Below are positions 32,515-39,726 of a stretch of 45,092 bases of DNA, piece by piece. This stretch comes from JALYNX01 sp035292685 (GTDB lineage: Bacteria > Actinomycetota > Acidimicrobiia > Spongiisociales > ZC4RG35). A model generated the notes under the pieces. That model had not been told where the DNA came from, made no database searches, and saw only the letters and a list, made by a program, of their open reading frames with translations. The stretch lies in assembly GCA_035292685.1 (NCBI GenBank), contig DATDPP010000008.1:1-45092 (forward strand). Direction: 5' to 3'. Each line of letters starts with the position of its first letter. Position 1 is the stretch's first letter. The translations under genes and the position numbers were made by a program.

Positions 32515-35112
32515 TCAGCCCGCTCCGATGCAGACGAATGAGGCGGCCGCGACGTACCCCCCTGGCACGTCAGCGATTGCCAACTGCGCCCGACCCAGAG
32601 CCTCCGCTGGAGGGATCCGAGCAATCAGGTTTCGGTGGAGCTCGACCATCAGAGCCCGGGTGGCATCGGAGTCCGGGACCAGGCCGACGCTGGCGATCAG
32701 GGAGCGAGCTCCCATGCTGAGAAGCGCCGAGCTCAGGCCCATTAACTCCTCCCCAGGAAGGGTGTCGCTGAACCCGGAATCGCACGCGGAGAGGACCACC
32801 AGATGGGGCACTCGCCGCATCCGTTCCATGTCATAGACCGTGAGATCACCGTCGGCGAAACGCAGCGATGAGAACATCGGGTTCTCCACCTCGAAGCTTG
32901 CATGAGACGCGAGGTGCCCCATCGCGGCCCGGTTCAGGGCAGTTCGGACCTTCTCGACCGTCGAATTCTCCGGCCCGATTAGGAGGGCGTCGTGGTAAAG
33001 GGCAGCCACTTCCGATGCCTCCGTGCCGGCACTTGCCAGGTCAGGCCCCGCGACAACAACCACCGCGCCTGGACCGCGTCTCCGGCGCGAGGCCCGCCAC
33101 CACAGCTCCGCCGACGGAGCGGTGGTCACGGGTCGCCCCCGACACGTGGGTAACGCCGCCCACGGAGTGCTATGCAAGGCAGGCGTCGGGACCACGACGA
33201 CCGCGCCCGTTCCAGTGTCGAGCCCTCCGAACAGCATCTCGTCGAGACGCGCTGCTATCTGTCGCGCCAGATCCGTTGACGCGTTCCCACGGCCTCGCGC
33301 CAGACGTCGCATCGTGAATCGAAGACTCTCCAGCTCATTGAGAACGGCCGTCTCCGGGCCGAGCTCTGCGAGTGAGAATCGGCCCTCTTTGATGGTCACC
33401 GACCACAACCGATCGTCCAAGGACGCGAACTCGATCAGGGTTCGGTTGCGTAGGGAGCTCGCGATCTCAGGAAAGACGTTCTCACCCCCTGAACTCTGAG
33501 CACGGGTCACTCGTCCCCGATTACGGATCGATTCCTGGAGCGCCCGCTCTTGACGACTCAATTCCCGGGCCCCGCCGGCGTCCGCAGACCTCATCTCAAC
33601 GGAGATCCGACGCAGCTCGGCTAGATCGACCGCCTGCGCATGGTGGTCCGATGGTGTGACTGGTCGGTGGCGAAGCGCGCGCGCCCTGGTTCGCTCCATC
33701 CAGGCTAAGACGCGTCGGGGATGAGCCGACTCGAGAGCTAGCCGCAGACCCAGCTCACCCAGCTCGGCACCATGACGCTCGACGCCGGTGCGGATGTCGG
33801 TGGCGCCGAGGGCTGCCTGGTAGTCGTCGAGGAGACGCATCCCGGCCCGGGCCGCGGCATCGGCACCAGCGGGGTTTCCGGTCGCTAGCCGAATGAGGGC
33901 TTTGGCCAGCCAGGATTGGAGTCGAACCTCGACAGGTCCATTTCGTTGTTCTGCCACCCGCTGCAGGTCCTCGATGGCTTCGTCCACCAAGCCGAGCTCC
34001 AAGCCGATACGACCCGCTGTCAGACGCGCGTTGAAAGCAGGAATGACCTGGCCTTCGCCCTCGAGAATCGCTGTTATGTCTTTAGCCTCGACGATCAATG
34101 CAGGATTGATCGCGTTTGCCTGATATTGGGCCTGGATCCCGACCAGTCGGGCATTGGCCGCCCACACCATGCGATGCTGCTTCTCGAAAAGCTCAGCGGC
34201 GATATCAGCCCACCGCAGGGCAAGTTCCACGTCTCCGGCCAGCAAAGCAGCCTGGGCTCCCACCAATCGAGCCTCGGCCTCATCCTCGCCGAGACCTGCC
34301 TTCTGGAGAGTGGCAGAGATATCGACGGCCAGGGCCAAGGCTTCGCGGAACAGACCAGCCGATAACAGGACCTCCACCCTGCTGACCTGGACTTCGGCGG
34401 CCGAGCCGAAGAGCTCAGTGACGAGACGCTCGCTATGGTCGAACAACTCCAATGCCTCGGGAATGTCGCCCTGATAGGCGGCCAGCAGCCCGAGATTGTG
34501 ATCGGCGCCAGCGGCGGCGCTCCGATGTCCCAAATCGAGATCGATGGCGCTTGCTTCGTGGAGATCACGCTTGGCGCCCTTGAGATCCCCATTTCTGATC
34601 CGCAGCATCGCCATGTTGTTCATGGTCAGCGCAACCGAAGTGAGATCCCCGGCGGCACGAAACACCGGGAGCGCCCTGGCGTAACACTCCATGGCGAGCC
34701 GGGCCTCACCCAGACGTTGTCTGATCGCCCCTTCTTGTGAGGAGATAGCGGCTTCGAGCCTGCCCGAACTGCCCTGGTATGCGGACTCCAGCACCGACAG
34801 AGCACTTGCGTTATCACCGGCAATGGCCAGAGAGCCGGAGAGCGTCATCAATGCCTCAGAGCGGAGTGTCGGGTTGTTCGCGTTCTCGGCCTCAGCGACC
34901 GATCGTCTGCCAAATGCCGCTGACTCCTCGATGGTGCCTGCCAATCTCGCCGCCAAGGCCAGACCCCTCAGCACGGTGGCTTTCGTCTCATGGTCCTTTT
35001 CGTCGATTTCTTCGAGCAAGGCCTGACCGGCATCCAAGGCGACGCGGGGCTCGCTTAGAGCCTGATCGAGGAGTCTTTCCGCGGCCGACCTCTGTTCTCC
35101 CATCCGATCCAC
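32515..35112 (-). CDS. TPR-CHAT caspase-like protease
   Basis: The 865-residue product has an N-terminal array of TPR-like helical repeats (about 10-480), a charged helical linker (about 490-560) and a C-terminal CHAT domain (about 590-865). CHAT is a clan CD caspase-like protease. The catalytic pair is intact: His737 in GHLASHAS and Cys777 in VLSACDSG. The pre-catalytic signature PTPALHSTPWAALPT is also visible. TPR-CHAT proteins are typically activated by a partner bound to the repeats and then cleave a specific substrate, as in type III-E CRISPR Craspase. Here no CRISPR genes are present, but an ECF sigma gene follows by 54 nt and a subtilase is divergent. The start is GTG 35110-35112 or ATG 35101-35103. 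Confidence 0.93.
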   Translation of the reverse strand: MDRMGEQRSAAERLLDQALSEPRVALDAGQALLEEIDEKDHETKATVLRGLALAARLAGTIEESAAFGRRSVAEAENANNPTLRSEALMTLSGSLAIAGDNASALSVLESAYQGSSGRLEAAISSQEGAIRQRLGEARLAMECYARALPVFRAAGDLTSVALTMNNMAMLRIRNGDLKGAKRDLHEASAIDLDLGHRSAAAGADHNLGLLAAYQGDIPEALELFDHSERLVTELFGSAAEVQVSRVEVLLSAGLFREALALAVDISATLQKAGLGEDEAEARLVGAQAALLAGDVELALRWADIAAELFEKQHRMVWAANARLVGIQAQYQANAINPALIVEAKDITAILEGEGQVIPAFNARLTAGRIGLELGLVDEAIEDLQRVAEQRNGPVEVRLQSWLAKALIRLATGNPAGADAAARAGMRLLDDYQAALGATDIRTGVERHGAELGELGLRLALESAHPRRVLAWMERTRARALRHRPVTPSDHHAQAVDLAELRRISVEMRSADAGGARELSRQERALQESIRNRGRVTRAQSSGGENVFPEIASSLRNRTLIEFASLDDRLWSVTIKEGRFSLAELGPETAVLNELESLRFTMRRLARGRGNASTDLARQIAARLDEMLFGGLDTGTGAVVVVPTPALHSTPWAALPTCRGRPVTTAPSAELWWRASRRRRGPGAVVVVAGPDLASAGTEASEVAALYHDALLIGPENSTVEKVRTALNRAAMGHLASHASFEVENPMFSSLRFADGDLTVYDMERMRRVPHLVVLSACDSGFSDTLPGEELMGLSSALLSMGARSLIASVGLVPDSDATRALMVELHRNLIARIPPAEALGRAQLAIADVPGGYVAAASFVCIGAG

Positions 35113-35133
35113 TCTCGGTTCTGCTCGAGGACT

Positions 35134-35199
35134 AGTTTCCGCGTCGTGGCTGGAGCATCTCGCTATCCGCCACCGGTCCCGTTTCGTCGTCTGAAACTA
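35134..35199. promoter_or_regulatory. Mirrored GAAACTA motifs between CHAT and subtilase genes
   Basis: The gap contains GGAAACTAGT on the minus strand (35131-35140) and GAAACTACT on the plus strand (35193-35201), each preceded by a GACG/GTCG-like segment. GGAAAC resembles ECF -35 elements. On the minus side the spacing would allow a start near ATG 35103. This hints at shared control of both divergent genes. Confidence 0.35.
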
Positions 35200-35213
35200 C
35201 TTTGGAGGCTTCC

Positions 35214-36716
35214 ATGAGGGCTGGAGTATTGATCGCGGTAATTGCTGTTTCATTGCTCGCTTCGGCCTGCGTGAGCGATGGCAATGACACAACCACCACG
35301 GCAGAGACTCCTTCGACGACAGTGACGGCGAGACCGACCACCGCAACAAGCGGAGAACCGATCGACCTCAACGCCTACCCCATCCCGAACGACACCGTGT
35401 GCTTCTACCTCGCCAACTATGTGGCAGTTCCGGCCGATCAGGTCGACGATGCGGAAGCGACCCTCAACGCCGGAGGGATCACAGCCACTTCGGTCAATGC
35501 CGATTCGGTCCTTGAGGCGAGCACCGACCCCGACGAAGGCGTCCCCGACGACATCGAGCAAGTCAGCGATCTGCTGTCAGAGTCCCTGGGTTTCCTGGAA
35601 GTCGTGGACGACCCGCTTCAGGTCTCGATGGCATTGCGTGCCCTGGACTTTCAGGCCTCTCCCATCAATGTGATCGGTTTCACCATTCACATCCGGTTCC
35701 AACCAGGCACCGACCCCAGCCCAGTTGCCGAGCTCGAGTTGCCCGACGTCTCCAAGGTCCCGTTGGACGGTGAGTTTGTGGCGGTGGTCGACTCCGGGAT
35801 AGCGCCACCCGAGAACCGGGTGAGCCCGGACCCTCACTGGTTCTATGGCGGAGATGACTTCCGCAACCTCTTTGTGCTCTTCGATCCCGTCGACGAGGAG
35901 TCAGTTGGCGTGGGAAATCCGGCGAGTCACGGCACCTTCATCAGTGGCCTGATTCGACAGGTCGCCCCCTCGAAACGGGTCACATTCGCTGCGGCACGAT
36001 TGGTCAGCACGAACGCGGTCATAACCCAAGGGGAGGCACTTCCCCCCGGCCTGACGCCTACCACCGAGATCCATGTGGCCGAGGCGATGGCGCGGTTGAT
36101 GATTCGCCACGCGGATGACGTCGAGAACATCAAAGCCCTCAACCTCTCATTGGGCTCGTACGTATGTGACCCGGCAACCGATACCGATCTGGTCACTCTC
36201 AACGCAGTGTCGAAACAGTGGCTCGGGATGTTCCCGGCCAGTCAGATCATGGCCGCGGCAGGAAACGAGGACTATCAGGGGCCCGCTCTCGGGATCGCGG
36301 CAGGGGAATACGTGCCCTTCTACCCGGCGGCGCTGGCCATTCCAGGGATCCGTGGCGTTGCAGCCGTGGATCGAGCCGGTAGGGAGATCGTGTGGGTGGA
36401 TAAGGAGCCGGTCTCGGTGACGGCGACGAGATCGTGGGTCGACGACGGGGCGCCAGGCGCCGATCTGGTGAACCTCTCCGGTGGAGCGACACTCAACGCT
36501 GATGGTGAACCCATCCCTGAACTGGTCTGTTGGAGCGGGTCGTCCTTCGCCACGGCGGTGGCCTCTGCCCAATATGCACTCGGTACGCCGATCACCAAGG
36601 ACTACAACTCGGTGCAAGGGCTCACCTTCGCCGAGGCGAACGGCAGCGAAATAGTGACCGTCGGAGGTTCCGCCTTCACTCCGCAGACAGGGTGTGACCA
36701 CAACGCCGAGGACTGA
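35214..36716 (+). CDS. Subtilisin-like (S8) lipoprotein protease
   Basis: The start is placed at ATG 35214, 5 nt after TTTGGAGG; a TTG four codons upstream overlaps that site. The 500-residue product has a lipoprotein-type signal (LLASAC, Cys at about 19) and a Thr-rich tether. A roughly 130-residue N-terminal region follows before the peptidase domain. Catalytic residues are intact: Asp193 (VAVVDSGIAPP), His239 (ASHGTFISGL), oxyanion Asn351 (AAAGNEDYQG) and Ser444 (SGSSFATAVASA). The serine motif is GSSFA rather than the usual GTSMA. It should act outside the membrane. It is divergent from the TPR-CHAT protease across a 101-bp gap, suggesting one functional module. Confidence 0.92.
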   Translation: MRAGVLIAVIAVSLLASACVSDGNDTTTTAETPSTTVTARPTTATSGEPIDLNAYPIPNDTVCFYLANYVAVPADQVDDAEATLNAGGITATSVNADSVLEASTDPDEGVPDDIEQVSDLLSESLGFLEVVDDPLQVSMALRALDFQASPINVIGFTIHIRFQPGTDPSPVAELELPDVSKVPLDGEFVAVVDSGIAPPENRVSPDPHWFYGGDDFRNLFVLFDPVDEESVGVGNPASHGTFISGLIRQVAPSKRVTFAAARLVSTNAVITQGEALPPGLTPTTEIHVAEAMARLMIRHADDVENIKALNLSLGSYVCDPATDTDLVTLNAVSKQWLGMFPASQIMAAAGNEDYQGPALGIAAGEYVPFYPAALAIPGIRGVAAVDRAGREIVWVDKEPVSVTATRSWVDDGAPGADLVNLSGGATLNADGEPIPELVCWSGSSFATAVASAQYALGTPITKDYNSVQGLTFAEANGSEIVTVGGSAFTPQTGCDHNAED

Positions 36717-36723
36717 TTCCGGC

Positions 36724-37086
36724 TCAGACCTTCAAGACTCTGTCGAGGATGAGTCGCACCAAGCTGATGGTGAGGGCCCCGAGGAAAGTCGCCCAGAAGA
36801 AGCCGGTCGAGGTCAGGCCCAGATCCAATTGTTCCGGTGCGGAAAGCCACACTACAAAGCCGAGGGCCAGGGCATTGGTGACCAGCAGGAACAAACCCAG
36901 GGTGACCACGACGATCGGGAGACTGAGCAAGTTCATGATCGGCTTCACCACCGCGTTTACCACCCACAACAAGAGGGTGACACCTGCGTAGGTCCATGCC
37001 GAACCTTCGAAGTCGAGGCCGTTCACCAGACTGACTGCGATCCAGAGGGCGACTCCGGTGATCAGGAGACTGAGCAGGTGTTTCAT
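36724..37086 (-). CDS. Holin-like four-helix membrane protein (phage holin family IV type)
   Basis: The start is set at ATG 37084-37086, giving 120 residues with four membrane helices (LLSLLITGVALWIAVSLVNG first; AVVKPIMNLLSLPIVVVTLG characteristic). It matches the mycobacterial 4-TMS holin-like family, which is widespread in bacterial chromosomes and not evidence of a prophage. Function is mostly unknown. It follows the CGNR protein gene by 23 nt on the same strand and converges with the subtilase gene, 7 nt away. No clear Shine-Dalgarno site is seen. Confidence 0.85.
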   Translation of the reverse strand: MKHLLSLLITGVALWIAVSLVNGLDFEGSAWTYAGVTLLLWVVNAVVKPIMNLLSLPIVVVTLGLFLLVTNALALGFVVWLSAPEQLDLGLTSTGFFWATFLGALTISLVRLILDRVLKV

Positions 37087-37109
37087 CTGCGTGGGGGATT
37101 GAGAATGGC

Positions 37110-37670
37110 TCAGACGTGATCGCGCTGTCGGGCGCGGTGGGCCGCCACGTTCTCCCGGGTGGTGCACGTGCCGGAGCAATGCAGCCGCGAGTGATTTCGC
37201 GAGGTGTCGACGAACACGTCGTCACAGGTGGTGGCGGCACAGGTGCCGAACCGATCAAAGCCACCTTCGATCATGGCGGCCGTCAATCCCATGGCAGTGA
37301 TCGCCCCCAGCCATCGGGCCGGGCTCCCGTCCTGAGACTCGAAATGGAGGTGGGGTCCCTCGCCATGGACACTCAGTCGGGGCACGGCGTGGACATCGGA
37401 GAGGATCCCGTTGAGCACCAAGGCCGCACCCGCCTGATCCTCGGCTTCGAACACCTCCCGGAGCCGGGAGCGAAGCGCTCGCACCTCGTGAAGGTCGCGC
37501 TCGGTGGGCTCCCAACCTGGACGGCACCATTCGGTGTTGTCATGTCGGTCGATGAATGCGGCGACGTCGGCCGGCGTGACCAGCTTCTCTTCACCACTGG
37601 CCGCGTCGAGGGTGTTGACCAGCTGGACAGCCATGTCCACCGGCTGACCGTTGTAATGTGAGAAATCCAT
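37110..37670 (-). CDS. ABATE/CGNR zinc-finger regulator
   Basis: The 186-residue product starts at ATG 37668-37670. The N-terminal part (MDFSHYNGQPVDMAVQLVNT onward) fits the ABATE putative stress-responsive domain. The C-terminal zinc finger has Cys pairs in GTCAATTCDDVFVD and HCSGTCTTRENVAAHRARQR; the central motif reads CSGTC where many members have C-G-N-R. The family is thought to regulate transcription. It is divergent from an EamA exporter gene, a common arrangement when such a protein controls an efflux gene. Confidence 0.87.
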   Translation of the reverse strand: MDFSHYNGQPVDMAVQLVNTLDAASGEEKLVTPADVAAFIDRHDNTEWCRPGWEPTERDLHEVRALRSRLREVFEAEDQAGAALVLNGILSDVHAVPRLSVHGEGPHLHFESQDGSPARWLGAITAMGLTAAMIEGGFDRFGTCAATTCDDVFVDTSRNHSRLHCSGTCTTRENVAAHRARQRDHV

Positions 37671-37721
37671 TTGAGCCCTTACTGAGATACGCTATAGTGT
37701 GTAAGGTACGAACTCAGTATA
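37671..37721 (+). promoter_or_regulatory. Promoter region between CGNR regulator and EamA exporter
   Basis: TTGAGC (37671-37676), a 16-nt spacer and TATAGT (37693-37698) form a good housekeeping-type promoter for the exporter. Nearby ACTGAG/CTCAGT and GCTATA/TATAGC inverted pieces may be regulator-binding sites, and TATACT on the minus strand (37716-37721) may serve the regulator. Confidence 0.55.
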
Positions 37722-37751
37722 GCCCACTACAGTCGAGAGCGATAGATAGAT

Positions 37752-38708
37752 ATGGAAACCTCAGTCGCACCCCTATCGACCGGCTCCCCGGCTCGGGGCA
37801 AGGTGATATTCGCCTTGATCGCGGTCTACTTCATCTGGGGATCGACATATCTGGGGTTGAGGTTCGCTCTCGAGGGCTTCCCCCCCTTCCTGCTCAACGG
37901 GATTCGATTCATGGTGGCCGGGGGCATCATGTTCGTAGTGCTCAGATCCCGGGGAGAGACATCACCCACCCCTCGCCAATGGAGAAACCTGGTGCTGATG
38001 GGGATACCGCTCTTCGTCGGCGGTCTGAGTCTGGTGACTACCGCCGAAGATCTCGGCGTGGGGTCCGGAGTGGTCGCCACCGCGATCGCGTTGACCCCGG
38101 TTTGGGCCGCCCTCTGGAGCGGTTTGTTCGGGCAGTGGCCTGTCCGCCGTGAGTGGATGGGGTTGATCGTCGGCCTCCTGGGTGTTCTCGTCCTCGCCCA
38201 GGAGGGCGACTTCCGCTCCAGCGCCCTCGGGACACTGCTGGTTGTGATCGCCCCCATCTCCTGGGCCTTCGGCTCGATATGGGGCCCCCGTCTCGATCTG
38301 CCCAAGGGGCTCATGGCTCCAGCCGCACAGTTGCTCTCGGGTGGGGTCGTGCTGACGGTCATCGGGCTGGCGCGGGGCCAGCGCATCGTCGGGATGCCCT
38401 CGACCTCGGCCTGGCTCGCCATGGCCTACCTGATCTTCTTCGGCTCGATCATCGCCTACACCTCCTACTTCTACCTGATCCGGACCGTCCGTCCGACGCT
38501 GGCTACCAGCTATGCCTACGTCAACCCGATCGTGGCGGTTGCCCTCGGCCTCACGCTTGGTGGGGAGGTCATCACCGGGCCGATCTTCATCGCTCTGCCG
38601 TTGATCCTTCTCAGTGTCGGGCTGGTGGCCACCGCGCAACGGGATGCCCACCCGGGCAAGACCCGGCCCCTCCCCAACGCGCCGGCAACGATCGAGGAAG
38701 CCGCCTAA
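37752..38708 (+). CDS. EamA/DMT-family transporter (YedA/RhaT-like)
   Basis: The 318-residue product has about 10 membrane helices in two EamA halves. The first helix FALIAVYFIWGSTYLGLRFA and the second-half signature GSIIAYTSYFYLIRTVRPTL, AYVNPIVAVALG are typical of drug/metabolite exporters. Substrates vary widely in this family (amino acids, nucleosides, drugs). It is divergent from a CGNR-type regulator and has a visible promoter. A short hydrophilic tail follows the last helix. Confidence 0.88.
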   Translation: METSVAPLSTGSPARGKVIFALIAVYFIWGSTYLGLRFALEGFPPFLLNGIRFMVAGGIMFVVLRSRGETSPTPRQWRNLVLMGIPLFVGGLSLVTTAEDLGVGSGVVATAIALTPVWAALWSGLFGQWPVRREWMGLIVGLLGVLVLAQEGDFRSSALGTLLVVIAPISWAFGSIWGPRLDLPKGLMAPAAQLLSGGVVLTVIGLARGQRIVGMPSTSAWLAMAYLIFFGSIIAYTSYFYLIRTVRPTLATSYAYVNPIVAVALGLTLGGEVITGPIFIALPLILLSVGLVATAQRDAHPGKTRPLPNAPATIEEAA

Positions 38709-38777
38709 CCACGTATTCGTGGGCGATGTCTCCCACGCCTGAAGAGTCGATAGCGAATCTCGAGATCGACCCGGTTA

Positions 38778-38789
38778 TAGAGTCGGGGC
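38778..38789 (+). promoter_or_regulatory. Possible -10 element for a leaderless start
   Basis: TAGAGT at 38778-38783 lies 6 nt before ATG 38790, the same spacing as at 9361. There is no Shine-Dalgarno site before the ATG. Confidence 0.4.
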
Positions 38790-39284
38790 ATGGCGGATCA
38801 GGAATTGGAGACGGCCCTCTCTCTCGGTCAGACGATGATCGACAACGAGCATTATCAGGAATCCATCGACCATTTCAGCGTTCTGGCCGATCGTTACCCC
38901 GGAAACCCAAGCGTCATCTTTCACCTGGCCGGGGCCTACGACGCCGCCGGTCGGGAGGAGGAGGCGGTGGCCCCATATCGAGCGGCCCTGCTGGCCGGTC
39001 TCAGCGAGGAGGAATCACTAAGGGCCCAGATCCAGCTCGCCAGTACCTTGCGCAATCTCGGCGAGAACGAAGAGGCGGTCGGGATCCTCACCCAACTCTG
39101 CGCGGAACATCCCGAGCACCGGGCGGCACGGGCTTTTCTCGCCCTGGCGTTGACCAGTGCCGGGCGCGCGGAAACAGCCGTCGCCGAGCTTCTCGATCTT
39201 CTACTCACCAACCCGGGGCCGGTCGAGGCCTATCGGCGGTCGTTGCGCTGGTACGCCGACGACCTGCGCTCGGGTTCGGGGTAG
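38790..39284 (+). CDS. Tetratricopeptide repeat protein
   Basis: The 164-residue product is all-helical with about three to four TPR units: YQESIDHFSVLADRYPGNPS, REEEAVAPYRAALLAGL, NEEAVGILTQLCAEHPEHRA and AETAVAELLDLLLTNPGP. It resembles group 5 tetratrico peptide repeat proteins of actinobacteria. It lacks an export signal and likely acts as a cytoplasmic scaffold. The partner is unknown. It converges with the SnoaL-like gene 4 nt away. Confidence 0.82.
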   Translation: MADQELETALSLGQTMIDNEHYQESIDHFSVLADRYPGNPSVIFHLAGAYDAAGREEEAVAPYRAALLAGLSEEESLRAQIQLASTLRNLGENEEAVGILTQLCAEHPEHRAARAFLALALTSAGRAETAVAELLDLLLTNPGPVEAYRRSLRWYADDLRSGSG

Positions 39285-39288
39285 CCGG

Positions 39289-39672
39289 TTATCCGAACTG
39301 AGAGAAGAACTTGTTGATGGCTTCGGTGTCGTCCGAATAGGCCCGACGCTCGGTCACTTTCCCGTCCTTGAGCCAGGCGATCTCGGCGGTGCGATAGCTG
39401 AAGGCGTCAGGGCCAGAGCCCACAGTGGCTGTGACCAGGCCGACGACCATGTCGTCGTTGGCCACCACGTCGGTTAGATCGACGCTGATGTCCACCTGAT
39501 CGAGGAGGGCCATCGACTCCCTCAAGGCTTGCTTGCCTCGAAGCGGTTCGTCAGACCCGATCTGCCACCAGACCACGTCGTCGGCTATTCCTTCGTCCAT
39601 GGCCGCGTAGTCTCCCGCATTGAACCGCTCCATGGCCTCGCGGTACATCACCGCGTTGGGGTGTTCGCTCAT
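39289..39672 (-). CDS. SnoaL/NTF2-like fold protein
   Basis: The 127-residue product starts at ATG 39670-39672 behind AAGGAGG. The pattern MYREAMERFNAGDYAAMDEG, ADDVVWWQIG, PLRGKQALRES and a closing AYSDDTEAINKFF is typical of SnoaL-like small domains that bind or convert hydrophobic small molecules. No specific catalytic residues can be assigned. It is downstream of the MMPL exporter start but on the same strand as that gene and 54 nt beyond its stop is free of other genes. Confidence 0.82.
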   Translation of the reverse strand: MSEHPNAVMYREAMERFNAGDYAAMDEGIADDVVWWQIGSDEPLRGKQALRESMALLDQVDISVDLTDVVANDDMVVGLVTATVGSGPDAFSYRTAEIAWLKDGKVTERRAYSDDTEAINKFFSQFG

Positions 39673-39726
39673 AGTTCCTCCTTGGGAAGAGCGTCCCCAA
39701 AACCTACACCGTCCCTGGCGCAGAGT

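Noticed and set aside
32515..35112. CHAT protein considered as part of a type III-E CRISPR Craspase
   Set aside because: No gRAMP/Cas7-11, cas1/cas2 or CRISPR array is in the window.
36724..37086. Holin-like gene considered as prophage evidence
   Set aside because: This 4-helix family is common on bacterial chromosomes and no lysin, integrase or structural phage genes are nearby.
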